DNA of 64,000 nucleotides from Streptomyces sp. HmicA12 (GCF_000373565.1 NZ_KB891798.1:558206-622205), one strand, 5' to 3'. Numbered from the stretch's first letter, positions 35,867-45,110 are shown. Notes: generated from the letters alone by a model not told the origin. Numbers and translations are program-made.

Positions 35867-36661
35867 CTACTTCCAGAACTGTGCAAGCACCCCCTGCTGA
35901 TACGGCTCGGGCGACACCGCCAGGTCACCCGAGAACGGACGGTCCAGGGTCACCGCGAGCAGCAGCGCCAATCCGATCAGCGCCGTGGAGCAGCCCACGA
36001 ACATCAGTTGGGCCCTGCGGTCGCGGATTCCGAGGAGCAGGGTCAACGGGATCATCACGATCGCGCCTCCGTAAACGAGGATCTTCAGCAGCGTCGGCAG
36101 TCCGGACCTCGCGATGGCCAGGCGACTCCGCCGGTCGGCCGCCATGGCGTTCACATGCCCGGCAGCCGTCTCGTAGTACGCCTTCTGGCTCTCGGTCTTC
36201 GGCTCGTACGACTGCAGGGATTGGAAAAGGGAGCTCATCGCGTTCTCGGTGGATGCGCTGTCCGGAACACCCTGCCGCATCTTCGGCCACTGATTGTCCA
36301 CCACCGCGTGCACGTACTGACCGACCGCGTCCACTACCTGGCGCTCGTCCTTCTCGGGGAAGACCGCGACGTCGCGGACGATCGAGGCGGCGTTGGCGGA
36401 CTCCGCGGCGACGACCTGCTCGGCCACCCCGAGTCCCTCCCACTCCGCGACCACCACGAACGCGAGGAAGATTCCGTAGATCGCCCCGTACATCCCGAGC
36501 AGCACACCCACCATCTCGTTCTGCTCACCGTTCACCGATCGAGGGAATCTGCGGCGTACATGAACCGCGCCGAGGAGAGCGAGCGCGACGAGACCGCCGA
36601 TGAGGAGAAGGGCCAGACCGAAGGTGTCCAGGTGGTTGAGCAGCCAGAGTTCCATGATCAT
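35867..36661 (-). CDS. DUF4239 membrane protein
   Basis: About 264 residues from the ATG near 36661 (M-I-M-E-L-W-L-L-N). Transmembrane segments flank the chain: FGLALLLIGGLVALALLGAV, GVLLGMYGAIYGIFLAFVVV near the N-terminus; ILVYGGAIVMIPLTLLLGI and LMFVGCSTALIGLALLLAVT at the C-terminus; a large soluble helical domain lies between. This is the layout of DUF4239 (bestrophin-like) proteins, of unknown function. A second ATG at 36655 is possible. Confidence 0.75.
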   Translation of the reverse strand: MIMELWLLNHLDTFGLALLLIGGLVALALLGAVHVRRRFPRSVNGEQNEMVGVLLGMYGAIYGIFLAFVVVAEWEGLGVAEQVVAAESANAASIVRDVAVFPEKDERQVVDAVGQYVHAVVDNQWPKMRQGVPDSASTENAMSSLFQSLQSYEPKTESQKAYYETAAGHVNAMAADRRSRLAIARSGLPTLLKILVYGGAIVMIPLTLLLGIRDRRAQLMFVGCSTALIGLALLLAVTLDRPFSGDLAVSPEPYQQGVLAQFWK

Positions 36662-36763
36662 GAGTGTCGCCGGAGTGCCCGCACCAGTCCGGTGACCAGG
36701 CCTCGCGATCATTCGTACGGAGCAGCGCCCATCCGGCGACCGCCGCGGCGTCGGTCGGCCGGA

Positions 36764-38296
36764 TTACGTCGTGTCGAGCCCGCGGCGCTCGGGCACGGAC
36801 CCGGCGGCGCACTGTTCGGCGTCGGCGGCGTGGAGGACTTCGCGAATCAGCAGGTCAAGGTCGTCCGTGGTGGTGCGGTAGTTACACAGACAGGCACGCA
36901 GGACGGTGCGTTCGTGGACGGCGACGGTGGCGAGGTAGACGTGTCCGTTGTCCTGGACTCGGCGCGCAATACGGGTGTGTAGGGAATCCGGGTCGCCCTC
37001 GTTCGGGTCGGTGATCCGGAAACAGGCGACCGGCCACGGGCCGCCTGCCAGCAGGTGAAGCCGGGGTTCAGCGGTGATTCGCTCGCGCAGCCGCTGAGCG
37101 AGGGTCAGGTAGTGCTCCATCAGATCGGTGACGCCGTCGCGGCCCAGGTGGTGGAGGGTGGCCCACAGGCCGAGGGCCCGGGTGCCGGGACGAGTCAGTT
37201 CGATCGTGGCATGGGACAGCCACGGCAACGCATCCGGTTCATCGGCGGTGAGGTACGAAGCCTGGTGGGCGAAGGCCGTGTGCAGGTGCTCGGGGTCCGG
37301 GACGAGCAATGCCCCGCACCCCACCGGCACGCTCAGGGTCTTGTGCGGGTCGACAGTCAACGAATCGACGCCGCCGAGGCCCACGTACTGGGGCGCCAGG
37401 GCAGGCACAACGGCGCCAAGTCCGCCCCAGGCCCCATCCGCGTGGTGCCACATCCCCACGCTCCGGCACAGGGCTGTGACCGGTTCGAGCGGATCGATGG
37501 CGCCAGTGGCGGTGGTGCCCAGCGTGGTGACGGTGCAAAAGGGCAGCAGGCCCGCGTCCAGATCAGCAGTGACCGCGGCGCGCAGCGCGGCGGGGTCCAT
37601 CTGGTCGTGCGCGTCGGTGGCGATGGGGCGCAGCCTGTGGGCGGGCAGACCGATGCAGGCTGCTGCCTTGGAGACGGACATGTGCGCCTGGGCGCTGTAG
37701 TAGAGGGTGAGGCGGGCGTGGTCGCGGTCGAAGGCGAGGCCGTCACCGGCGCCGCGCCGGGTGAGGAACCAGGTGCGGGCCGTGGCCAGGGCGAGCAGGT
37801 TGGCCATGGAGCCGCCGCTGGTCAATACCCCGCCCGCGCCGTCCGGCAGGCCGGCCAGGTCTGCGAGCATGCGTACGGTGCCACGTTCCAGGTCCATCAG
37901 GGCGCTCTCGCCCATCCCGCAGGTCGCGTTGATGGCGCAGGCCAGCAGGTCGGCGACGATTCCGGCCGGTGCGGGCGGCGAGTTGATCCAGGCGAAGAAC
38001 GCGGGGTGCCCGTTCCCGGTCGGGTACGGTGCGATCTCGTTGCGCACGAAGTCCAGTACCCCGCCGAGTTCTCCGCCCCGTTGCTGGAGCCGCCCCTCAC
38101 GCAACAAGGACCGTACGTGCGCGGGCAGCGGACGGCCCACCGGGTCCTGAGGCAGTTCGCTCAGGTACCGGGCGGCCCACTCGGCCGCCGATACGAGTTC
38201 GTCCCGCAACACCTTCGTATGCACCGCGGGGGGCACCGGGAACAGGCGGGATCCGTCGAACTGAGCCGAGACATCGTTGTACAAGCGGCGAGCCAT
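36764..38296 (-). CDS. Group II pyridoxal-phosphate decarboxylase
   Basis: A 510-residue decarboxylase of the aromatic amino acid/glutamate/diaminobutyrate group: GNGHPAFFAWINSPPAPAGI, GGVLTSGGSMANLLALATAR, YYSAQAHMSVSKAAACIGL, WHHADGAWGGLGAVVPALA (D-A-A/G-W PLP-ring contact) and SLTVDPHKTLSVPVGCGALL, where the Lys of H-K is the Schiff-base lysine. The C-terminal small domain is complete. Substrate cannot be told from sequence. It ends close to the DUF4239 gene (102 bp), same strand. Confidence 0.85.
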   Translation of the reverse strand: MARRLYNDVSAQFDGSRLFPVPPAVHTKVLRDELVSAAEWAARYLSELPQDPVGRPLPAHVRSLLREGRLQQRGGELGGVLDFVRNEIAPYPTGNGHPAFFAWINSPPAPAGIVADLLACAINATCGMGESALMDLERGTVRMLADLAGLPDGAGGVLTSGGSMANLLALATARTWFLTRRGAGDGLAFDRDHARLTLYYSAQAHMSVSKAAACIGLPAHRLRPIATDAHDQMDPAALRAAVTADLDAGLLPFCTVTTLGTTATGAIDPLEPVTALCRSVGMWHHADGAWGGLGAVVPALAPQYVGLGGVDSLTVDPHKTLSVPVGCGALLVPDPEHLHTAFAHQASYLTADEPDALPWLSHATIELTRPGTRALGLWATLHHLGRDGVTDLMEHYLTLAQRLRERITAEPRLHLLAGGPWPVACFRITDPNEGDPDSLHTRIARRVQDNGHVYLATVAVHERTVLRACLCNYRTTTDDLDLLIREVLHAADAEQCAAGSVPERRGLDTT

Positions 38297-38414
38297 GGTG
38301 AGGCGTGGAACCTTTCGTTCTCACAAGGCCCCCTGGTCAGTGAAGCGAAGGCCATGATCGTAACGAGCCACTGCCTCGACCGACACGCGTGCCCGCACAA
38401 CTCAGCGCGGCCCC

Positions 38415-38722
38415 CTCCGCGCGGGTCCGCAGCCATCTGTCGGCGTACTGGGCAAGAAGTCCTTGCTGGTGACGATGGCCATGCGTCCGGACAGTCGCGT
38501 TCCTGGACGTCCGCTCACGAACAGAGCGATATCGGTGAGCTGAGCGGTGAGAGCGTTCGTGCGGCGTGGGTGTCGGCGGGGCAGGGCCGGGACTTGCTCG
38601 GCGAACGTCCTTCGGCCGCAACGGCCGTTGTTGCACACGAGACGACGTGCCCGCGGATCGATCAGCGCTCTCCGGGCGGCGGCAGGTAGGTCTGCGAGCG
38701 ACCGCTGGTGGGAGCAGTGCAC
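38415..38722 (-). pseudogene. ISL3-family transposase, N-terminal fragment
   Basis: The frame reads SLADLPAAARRALIDPRARR, LVCNNGRCGRRTFAEQVPAL, PRRHPRRTNALTAQL and FVSGRPGTRLSGRMAIVTS, the conserved zinc-finger and helix-turn-helix region of ISL3 transposases (RRxFC...CxRRTFxEQ). The catalytic domain is missing. Its presence matters because the element at 53842-55717 has ISL3-type ends. The 260 bp to the HxlR gene hold no other gene. Confidence 0.65.
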
Positions 38723-39001
38723 CCGTGAAGATCTCCGCCGTACTCCGGGCAGGCGGCCGAGCCTGCCGGAGACCGCGCGACGAGCCGGACCTCGGCATCT
38801 CCAACAGGTGAGGCCCCCCGGCCGCGATCGGGTGCACCCCCAAATCAGCGACAGAGCGAATAAGTTGTGCTCGACCCCAAACTCGTGAACAGAGCCAGAG
38901 TTGGGAGACGCCGTCGAGGATCATCTCCCGTCGTCCTTCGCCAGTTCCTTCGTCACCAGCAGTCACTGCTGCATCGAGTTCTCGACGCGAGATGGGCCTG
39001 C

Positions 39002-39412
39002 CTACGTCTCATGGGCCTCCTGGTCGTTGGCTTCGTTGGCGCGGTCGATCTCGGCCATGTGCTCCTCCGCCCAGGTCCGAAGCCCCGCCAACGCGGCTTC
39101 CAGGGACAGCCCGAGTTCGGTGAGCCGGTAGAAGACCCGTGGCGGCACGGTCGGTTCGACCCGGCGCGACACCAACCCGTCGCGGGTCAGGCTTCGGAGC
39201 GTCACGGACAGCATCTTCTGCGAGACGCCGGGCATCCGGCGTCTCAGCTCCGCGAAGCGCACCTCCTGCGGTGCGGCGTCGGCGAGCGTCTTGACGGCCA
39301 TGGACGTCCACTTCGTACCGATGCGGTCCAGCAACTGCCGCGTCGGGCACCGGGGATCGAACAGATCGCCGCGTACGCCACGACCGGCGGCCCGGGCCCC
39401 TCGGGTGGTCAC
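39002..39412 (-). CDS. HxlR-family transcriptional regulator
   Basis: A 136-residue winged-helix regulator: DPRCPTRQLLDRIGTKWTSM, ADAAPQEVRFAELRRRMPGV, SQKMLSVTLRSLTRDGLVSR, RVEPTVPPRVFYRLTELGLS. The CP-T-R start, with one conserved cysteine, fits the HxlR/DUF24 group, several of which sense redox or aldehyde stress through that Cys. It is divergent from the hydrolase at 39513, with an operator-like palindrome between. Confidence 0.85.
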   Translation of the reverse strand: MTTRGARAAGRGVRGDLFDPRCPTRQLLDRIGTKWTSMAVKTLADAAPQEVRFAELRRRMPGVSQKMLSVTLRSLTRDGLVSRRVEPTVPPRVFYRLTELGLSLEAALAGLRTWAEEHMAEIDRANEANDQEAHET

Positions 39413-39476
39413 CTGTGGCTCACCACCTTCCCTGAAAGTGCCGTCTGGGAGACGGTCGCAAAGTTACCTATCGTTT

Positions 39477-39499
39477 GGTGGTCACCAATGGTAACCACC
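39477..39499. promoter_or_regulatory. HxlR operator-like inverted repeat
   Basis: GGTGGT-C-ACCA-A-TGGT-A-ACCACC forms a near-perfect dyad in the hxlR-hydrolase intergenic region, 13 bp before the hydrolase ATG. An extra half-site-like TTACC lies just upstream. It is the likely binding site for the HxlR protein. Confidence 0.55.
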
Positions 39500-39512
39500 A
39501 GGAGATGTCGTC

Positions 39513-40370
39513 ATGCCCATCACCACCGCACACCGCATGCGCCGCATCGCGACGAACGGCGTCCAGCTCAATGTCGCGATCGCCGGGGACGGACCCGCGG
39601 TTCTCCTGCTGCACGGCTTCCCGCACACCTGGCGACTCTGGAGCGGCATCATGGGCCGGCTGGCCGGGCAGTACCGGGTCATCGCTCCGGACCTTCGAGG
39701 GTTCGGGGCCAGTGCACGTGCTGTCGAGGGGTACGACGCAGGCACCCTCGCCGCCGACGCGGAAGGGCTGCTGGACGCACTCGGTGAGTCCTCGGCTGCG
39801 GTGGTCGGCATCGATGCGGGCACCGCCCCCGCCGTCCTGCTCGCGCTGCGCCGGCCCGGCCTCGTCCGGCGCCTGGTCGTGATGGAAGCACTGCTAGGCC
39901 GCCTGCCCGGAGCAGAACACGTCGTCACGGGCGGCACCCCGTGGTGGTTCGGCTTCCACTCCGTCCCCGGCCTCGCCGAGACCGTCCTGGCCGGCAACGA
40001 GGCCCCGTACATCGACTTCTTCCTCGACTCAGGAACGCTCGGGCGGGGAGTGTCCGACGACATCCGGGCGGCCTTCGTCCACGCGTACACCGGGAGTGAA
40101 GCCCTGCACTGCGCGTTCTCCTACTACCGGGCCCTGCCCACCAGCGCGCAGCAGATCCAGGACGCCGTCGCGACGGCCCGGCTGGCCATGCCCACCATGG
40201 CCGTCGGCTCTCACCCCGTCGGCACCGCGCTCGAACGCCAACTCCGTCCCATCGCCGATGACCTGATCGGACACCATCTCCAGGAATGCGGCCACATCAT
40301 CCCCCTCGACCGCCCCGACGCACTGTTCGCGCTCCTTGCTCCCTTCCTCGCCGCCGATCTGCCGAAGTGA
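39513..40370 (+). CDS. Alpha/beta hydrolase, epoxide hydrolase/haloalkane dehalogenase type
   Basis: A 285-residue alpha/beta hydrolase with HGFPHTWRLWSGIMGRLAGQ (oxyanion H-G-x-P), RVIAPDLRGFGASARAVEGY, and a nucleophile elbow AAVVGIDAGTAPAVLLALRR where Asp replaces Ser, as in epoxide hydrolases and dehalogenases. The C-terminal LQECGHIIPLDRPDA supplies the catalytic His. AGGAG precedes the ATG. It is divergent to HxlR and probably regulated by it. Confidence 0.85.
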   Translation: MPITTAHRMRRIATNGVQLNVAIAGDGPAVLLLHGFPHTWRLWSGIMGRLAGQYRVIAPDLRGFGASARAVEGYDAGTLAADAEGLLDALGESSAAVVGIDAGTAPAVLLALRRPGLVRRLVVMEALLGRLPGAEHVVTGGTPWWFGFHSVPGLAETVLAGNEAPYIDFFLDSGTLGRGVSDDIRAAFVHAYTGSEALHCAFSYYRALPTSAQQIQDAVATARLAMPTMAVGSHPVGTALERQLRPIADDLIGHHLQECGHIIPLDRPDALFALLAPFLAADLPK

Positions 40371-40429
40371 CCGGAGCGGGCCGAAGGCTTACGGCCTGCG
40401 GTTCGGACGCGTGTAGTCGCACACGCGCA

Positions 40430-41049
40430 CTGGGCGATCACCGCGCGGAGACTGCTTGGGCGAGGGTGGCGCCGCGGGGGTCAGGTGTCGTTGGCGGACC
40501 GGCCGGTGTCGGGCTCGGTGTTGGCAGTGGCAGGAGAGGTATTGGCGGAGCTCGGTGAGCAGGGCCCTGTCCGTGGCGATGATGGTGGACTGCATCTGCA
40601 GGGCGTTCGGTTTGTCGTGGGTGAGGTTTCCGGCCCACGCGACCGCCCGCCTGTGCCGGGCTCCTACTTCGTCTCGGAGCGGCTGGTCGTAAGAAGCGTC
40701 AAGTTCGGGCTCGGTGGCGCGCCCGGGCCGGGCCGTCTCCGTGTCCTGGAGGTGTTCGTCGGCGCGGTCGGCGATGGCGCAGGGGTAGACGACCGGCGGG
40801 CGGAGTGCCCCACACCCGCAGCGGACCGCTGATGTTGTGGGAGGCGGCGAGTTGGGCGGCCATGGCGAGCATGGTCACCTGGTCGGCACCGTCGATGACG
40901 ATGCTGACGTAGCCGGGCGTGGTGCTGGCATACCCGATCGCATTCATGACCGGTACGACACCGCCGGCCACGACCGGGTTCGCCGTCGCGGAGTTTGTCA
41001 CCCGATCCGGGGCCTCTGGCAGCGCGTAGGAGAGCACCGGCATCGGCAT
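40430..41049 (-). pseudogene. Degraded ORF of unknown family
   Basis: A minus frame from 41049 reads PEAPDRVTNSATANPVVAGG, PVMNAIGYASTTPGYVSIVI and QVTMLAMAAQLAASHNISGP and then turns arginine-rich. Farther on, another frame reads NLTHDKPNALQMQSTIIATD and RALLTELRQYLSCH. These could be two halves of one frameshifted protein (phospholipase-D-like chains have a similar N-x-T-x-K-P-N ending), but no catalytic H-K-D motif is seen. Function is not assigned. Confidence 0.3.
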
Positions 41050-41110
41050 GGGAGCAGGTCGCGGTACGGGCCGGAAATGCGTTCGTCGACGGCCCGCACA
41101 GCCGCCCCGC

Positions 41111-41377
41111 CTATACCTCGTTGAAGCCTCGCGCGGCGTCGTAGATGTCAGCCTCGAGGATCACAATCGACCTGCTCGTCACGACGAAGAGCACCATGAC
41201 GCGGCCGTGCCAGGCGGACCGGGTGACACTGTCGTTCGTGTACGCGAGGTGGCTGCTGTCGGCTTCAGGGTCGGCGGCAATCCTGTCGACGAGCTGGAGC
41301 AGCTTCTGCCGGTCGGCTGGAGGTATGACGTCGCGGAATCGACCGGCCCGCTCCGTGAAATGCACGTATCTCTTCAT
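41111..41377 (-). CDS. Small RelE/ParE-like hypothetical protein
   Basis: An 88-residue protein MKRYVHFTERAGRFRDVIPP, ADRQKLLQLVDRIAADPEAD, RSAWHGRVMVLFVVTSRSIV, ILEADIYDAARGFNEV. Two helices followed by a beta hairpin and a final strand (VMVLFVV...IVILEAD) resemble the RelE/ParE toxin fold. No antitoxin-like gene lies upstream or downstream, so it may be an orphan or not a toxin. Codon use is normal for the region. Confidence 0.5.
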   Translation of the reverse strand: MKRYVHFTERAGRFRDVIPPADRQKLLQLVDRIAADPEADSSHLAYTNDSVTRSAWHGRVMVLFVVTSRSIVILEADIYDAARGFNEV

Positions 41378-41389
41378 CGCCGAGCAGCG

Positions 41390-41640
41390 TATGCGCCCGC
41401 TGGGGCTACCTCGCCTGGTTCAACGACCCCGAGCAGCTGGAGGTCGAGCAGCGCCAGGCCGCACATCTCCGCGCCCAAGAGCGCGACCCGCTTCAGCTCG
41501 GCGGCCGCCCCGCCCCGTTGCGGCTGCACATCCTCGACACGAAGCACGCCGTCGAGACCGCGCTCACCGCCTGCGCCGACGACATCGCCAGCCAGGCCCA
41601 GCGTGCGCTGCTCAAACCTGGGCCGGTGCGGCCCGCCAGG
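41390..41640 (+). pseudogene. Fragment of an unidentified protein
   Basis: A plus frame with no start reads RWGYLAWFNDPEQLEVEQRQ, AAHLRAQERDPLQLGGRP, LHILDTKHAVETALTACADD and IASQAQRALLKP, clearly protein-like, then runs into the antisense of the repeat gene. It looks like the N-terminal part of a plasmid- or phage-type helper protein. Not identified. Confidence 0.4.
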
Positions 41641-43227
41641 TCAGGGTTGGTTGACAGGGGTTACGGGGAGGGGACCCCACCAGATGGCGGCGCTCGCGTG
41701 AATGCGTGCCTCCGTAAAATCCAGGGGACCTGCTGTCAGCGTCGCGTCGCGGAAGTTGGCCTCGCCGCCGAGGAACCTCGCGCGGCGGAAGTCCACGTGG
41801 CCTCCGGTGAACCTCGAGTTGCGGAAGTCGAGCCTGTCGCCGGAGAACGCCATGCTGCGGAAGGTGACTTCCCCGCCGGCGAACGTCGCCCGGTGGAAGT
41901 CGACGTCGCCTGCGAAGAACGTCGCGTCGCGGAAGTCAACTTGGCCGCCAAGGATCCGCGAGCCGCGGAAGTGGATTCGGCCGCCCGAGTTCGTCAAGTG
42001 GCTGAAGTCGAGCATGCCGCCGGACAACTGGAGGCTGCTGAAGAGGACGAGGCCGTCGGAGATCGTTGCGTTGCTGAGGTGGACCGTTCCCCCGGAGATG
42101 GACGAGTCTCCGAAGTCGATCTCGCCCCCGGATACGGTCGAATCGCGGAAGTCGATCTCTCCGTCGAAGACCGTCACGTTACGGAGGTGGACCGTGCCTC
42201 CGCAGATGGTCGAGTCTGCGAAGTTGATTCGGCCTCCGGAAACGGTCGAGTCGCGGAAGTCGATCCCGCCGTCGGAGATGCTTGAGTCGCAGAAGCAGAT
42301 GGTGCCGTTGGAGAGGGTCGCGTGTCGGAAGCTGATCTGGCCGCCGCAGATGCTGGATGCGTGGAAGTGGACTGCACTGCGATGTGTCGATCCATTGAAC
42401 GAGACAGTGCCGCCGGAGAACATTGCTTCGGAGAAGTCGACGTAGGCCCCGGAGAAAGTGGAGTTAAGGAAGTAGACGTTGCCGCTGGAGAACGTTGCGC
42501 CGTTGAAGTTGAGGGTGCCGCCGCTGTACATCGAGCCGCTGAAGTTGATGAGGCTTCCGGAGAAGGTCGCGTTGCTGAAGTCGATAAGGCCGCCCAGGAA
42601 CTTCGCTCTCGTGAAGTCGCCACCGTCGAAGTGGGCCCCTGAGAAGTTGAGGCTGTGCCCGCACCATGTTGTAGCTGAGTCGGGGTCTTGGAGATGGCTG
42701 CTGATGGTTCCGATGATGGCCAGTCGAACGTCTCGCTCGCCTTTCAGAAACCCCGTCGCGCTGGGGTCGGGCTCGTAGGGCATCCGCAGGTAGGCGCACA
42801 GTACGTCGATGCAGACCTTCCGCTGCTCTGGCCAGTCGTCGGCCAGACGCGCCATCGCATAGACGCCGGCGAGGCGGACCGCAGCCTGATCGTGGCCCAG
42901 TTGCTCGGCGGCCCTTTGGTAGCGCTCGGCGAGCTGTGACGCGTCCGCGCGGCGGGAGGCGCCCTCGTCAAGGAGCTGTTTCCGGTAGGCGTAGAGGGCT
43001 GCCAGGACCGCACCGACGAGCGTCAGGACGGTCACGGTGGTTTTGATGACGTCCTGCGCCTTGACAGGCTTCGTACCTGTGGAGGCGAGGAGTGCCTCGG
43101 TGCCCAAGTAGAGGCCGTAGGCGAGCGCGCCCACGCTCACCAGCGCGAGGGGGGCCACGACCCACACGGGCCACAGATTCGGTGTATAGCGGCCCTGCGG
43201 TTCCGGCCGACGGCTGAAGAGGGGCAC
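41641..43227 (-). CDS. Membrane-anchored 12-residue repeat (pentapeptide-repeat-like) protein
   Basis: A 528-residue protein from the GTG at 43227 (AGGA upstream). Two transmembrane segments (LWPVWVVAPLALVSVGALAY and VIKTTVTVLTLVGAVLAALY) are followed by a helical linker (EGASRRADASQLAERYQRAA ... RLAGVYAMARLADDW) common to actinomycete pentapeptide-repeat proteins. About 25 tandem 12-residue units then follow (residues about 210-510), consensus F-R-D-A-T-F-S-G-G-x-V-D, e.g. FRDSTVSGGRIN and FADSTICGGTVH. Phe or Leu at position 1 and a hydrophobic residue at 6 and 11 suggest a right-handed beta-helix. Function is unknown. It is divergent from the P-loop kinase. Confidence 0.75.
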   Translation of the reverse strand: MPLFSRRPEPQGRYTPNLWPVWVVAPLALVSVGALAYGLYLGTEALLASTGTKPVKAQDVIKTTVTVLTLVGAVLAALYAYRKQLLDEGASRRADASQLAERYQRAAEQLGHDQAAVRLAGVYAMARLADDWPEQRKVCIDVLCAYLRMPYEPDPSATGFLKGERDVRLAIIGTISSHLQDPDSATTWCGHSLNFSGAHFDGGDFTRAKFLGGLIDFSNATFSGSLINFSGSMYSGGTLNFNGATFSSGNVYFLNSTFSGAYVDFSEAMFSGGTVSFNGSTHRSAVHFHASSICGGQISFRHATLSNGTICFCDSSISDGGIDFRDSTVSGGRINFADSTICGGTVHLRNVTVFDGEIDFRDSTVSGGEIDFGDSSISGGTVHLSNATISDGLVLFSSLQLSGGMLDFSHLTNSGGRIHFRGSRILGGQVDFRDATFFAGDVDFHRATFAGGEVTFRSMAFSGDRLDFRNSRFTGGHVDFRRARFLGGEANFRDATLTAGPLDFTEARIHASAAIWWGPLPVTPVNQP

Positions 43228-43342
43228 GTTCGATCCTGGCGCGCATGGCGCGGCGAGACAAGACCGGCTGTTTCGTGCGGTGTGTGGACACGGCGGAGCC
43301 GGTGCTGGTCGCGATATGCGGGTGGTGTCATTGGTGGCGGCT

Positions 43343-43900
43343 ATGGTTTCGCGGGTGATGGTGGGAAGCGACGAGACGCGGCTCGTGGTGGTGCGGGGGA
43401 ACAGTGCGTCGGGCAAGTCGTCGGTGGCGGCCGGGATTCGCGACAGATTCGGCCGCGGCCTGGCTTTGGTCGGGCAGGACAATTTGCGCCGGGTCGTGCT
43501 GCGGGAGCGGGATGTGCCGGGCGGGAGGAACATCGGGCTCATCGACACGGTGGCCCGTTACGCGCTGGAGGCCGGCTACCACGTGGTGGTCGAGGGCATC
43601 TTGTACGCCGACCGGTACGGCGACATGCTCGCGCGCCTGGCCGCCGACCACCGTGGCGTAACCCGCTGCTACTACCTGGACGTTCCGATCGAGGAGACAC
43701 TGCGCCGGCACGCTTCGAAAGGTGACGCCGAGTATCTCGCCCAGGTGAACGAGCACCATCTGCGTGAGTGGTACCGCGAGGGAGATCTGCTGCCCGACGG
43801 CCTGGAGACAGTGATCGGGGCCGACAGTTCGCTGGATGACATGGTCGAGCGGATCCTGTACGAGAGTGGGCTCGCCCGCCTCTCGGCCATGGACGCGTGA
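43343..43900 (+). CDS. P-loop kinase (AAA/zeta-toxin-like nucleotide kinase fold)
   Basis: About 185 residues. Walker A is VVVRGNSASGKSSVAAGIRD, followed by LVGQDNLRRVVLRERDVPGG, HVVVEGILYADRYGDMLARL (Walker-B-like) and CYYLDVPIEETLRRHASKGD with the LID arginines. This matches small kinases of the AAA_33/zeta group that phosphorylate small molecules or nucleotides. No epsilon antitoxin is adjacent. Alternative in-frame starts at 43316 and 43358 exist. It is divergent from the repeat protein with only 115 bp between. Confidence 0.75.
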   Translation: MVSRVMVGSDETRLVVVRGNSASGKSSVAAGIRDRFGRGLALVGQDNLRRVVLRERDVPGGRNIGLIDTVARYALEAGYHVVVEGILYADRYGDMLARLAADHRGVTRCYYLDVPIEETLRRHASKGDAEYLAQVNEHHLREWYREGDLLPDGLETVIGADSSLDDMVERILYESGLARLSAMDA

Positions 43901-43976
43901 CCGACGTGCCGTCCAGCGAACTAGTAGGGCTTCGTTAGATCTGTTCATCAGGGCTGATCAGGAGCATGTTGGGTGT

Positions 43977-44545
43977 GTGGACGCACATGAGGTGGACTGT
44001 CTGCGGGCGGCGTTGGGGTTGTTCGTCGCGGATGTGTTTGCCTCGGTGCCGCGCAAGGATCAGCGGGGCTGGGGCGAGTGTTATCTGCGGGGTCTGATGC
44101 TGGACGGGCGGCGTAAGTCGATTCAGCCGATGGCCGCCCGTCTGCCGGACGGGAGCATGCAGGCCCTGCAGCAGTTCGTCAGCCAGTCGCCGTGGGAGTG
44201 GACGCCGGTGCGGCGCCGGATCGCCGAGCGGCTGTGCGAGGTGATCCGGCCTGAGGTGTGGGTGGTTGACGACGTGTCGTTCCCCAAGTGCGGGAAGGCG
44301 TCGGTGGGAGTGGCCCGCCAGTACTGCGGCGCGCTGGGCAAGCGGGCCAGCTGCCAGGTCGCGGTCAGCGTGTACGCCGCCACCGACACCGCGTCGTGCC
44401 CGCTGGAGTGGGCGCTGTTCCTGCCCGAACAATGGGCGGACGATGCCCGGCGGCGCCGGGCCGCCGCCGTGTCCGACGACGTCGGACATGTGCCCAAGTC
44501 CCAGCTGGCGCTGGGCTTGCTGGACCGGCTGGCGGGATCCGGAGG
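43977..44545 (+). pseudogene. IS701-family transposase, N-terminal fragment
   Basis: From the GTG at 43977 the frame reads VDAHEVDCLRAALGLFVADV, FASVPRKDQRGWGECYLRGL, LDGRRKSIQPMAARLP and EVWVVDDVSFPKCGKASVGV (first catalytic Asp), RQYCGALGKRASCQVAVSVY, SQLALGLLDRLA. It stops being homologous after LLDRLA (about 44540), where the second-Asp region should follow, and joins an unrelated gene. Confidence 0.75.
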
Positions 44546-45004
44546 GGCGGACTGCACCCTCGAAGATCGCCAGGCGAGAGTTGAGCTCACCGCGTCCCAC
44601 ATCACCAATGCGCCCGAGGAGCTCCTGACCGCGGTGGCCCAGCTCGTCGCGGGCGAGACGGAGACCCGTGCCCAGTTCGAGGCCGAACCGAGACCGCCTA
44701 CCGGTGGATCTTCTACCGCGAAGGCGTGGACACCTGGGCCCGCGTGCTGGAGCTGTGTCACGGCAGCGATCACGACAACAAGGGAACCGAGATCTGGCCC
44801 AGCCAGCTTGGCCTCGACCAGCTCGCCCGCGCCGTGATCCGCCGCTTCGACGAGGTCGCGCAGACCTACGGCGAGAGCGGCTATCGAGGCAAGTGGGGCG
44901 AAGACTTCCCACGTACCGAGCTCGAAGCCCTCAGACGCCTCTGGCACGCCCACCACCGTAGCGATGACGCATACCGACAGCGGCCCGCTGCTCAGGTTGA
45001 GTGA
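44546..45004 (+). pseudogene. Conserved hypothetical protein, 5' truncated and frameshifted
   Basis: One frame reads LEDRQARVELTASHITNAPE, ELLTAVAQLVAGETETRAQF. After about 44692 the homology continues in another frame: ETAYRWIFYREGVDTWARVL, ELCHGSDHDNKGTEIWPSQL, LARAVIRRFDEVAQTYGESG, YRGKWGEDFPRTELEALRRL. It resembles Streptomyces hypotheticals of about 150 residues (beta-rich with a W-x-x-F-P-x-x-E-L end). The 5' end was replaced by the IS701 fragment. Confidence 0.55.
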
Positions 45005-45110
45005 GACAGCCCAGCCATTCCCGTCTCACTCAACTCGGACCACCCCAGGTCACCGCCTCGCGATGGTCCACGTCTACTGAGACGGGACAGCAACCTGCAA
45101 GAATCGGGCT

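Noticed and set aside
41111..41377. Toxin-antitoxin locus
   Set aside because: The protein has a RelE/ParE-like outline, but no antitoxin ORF adjoins it. It is reported only as an orphan hypothetical.
41700..42630. 36-base periodic repeats that might be taken for a CRISPR array
   Set aside because: The periodicity is codon-based (12-residue protein repeats), with no constant repeat plus unique spacers and no cas genes nearby.
43343..43900. Zeta toxin assignment for the P-loop kinase
   Set aside because: The fold group fits, but there is no epsilon antitoxin and no zeta-specific motif is evident, so only a general kinase call is made.
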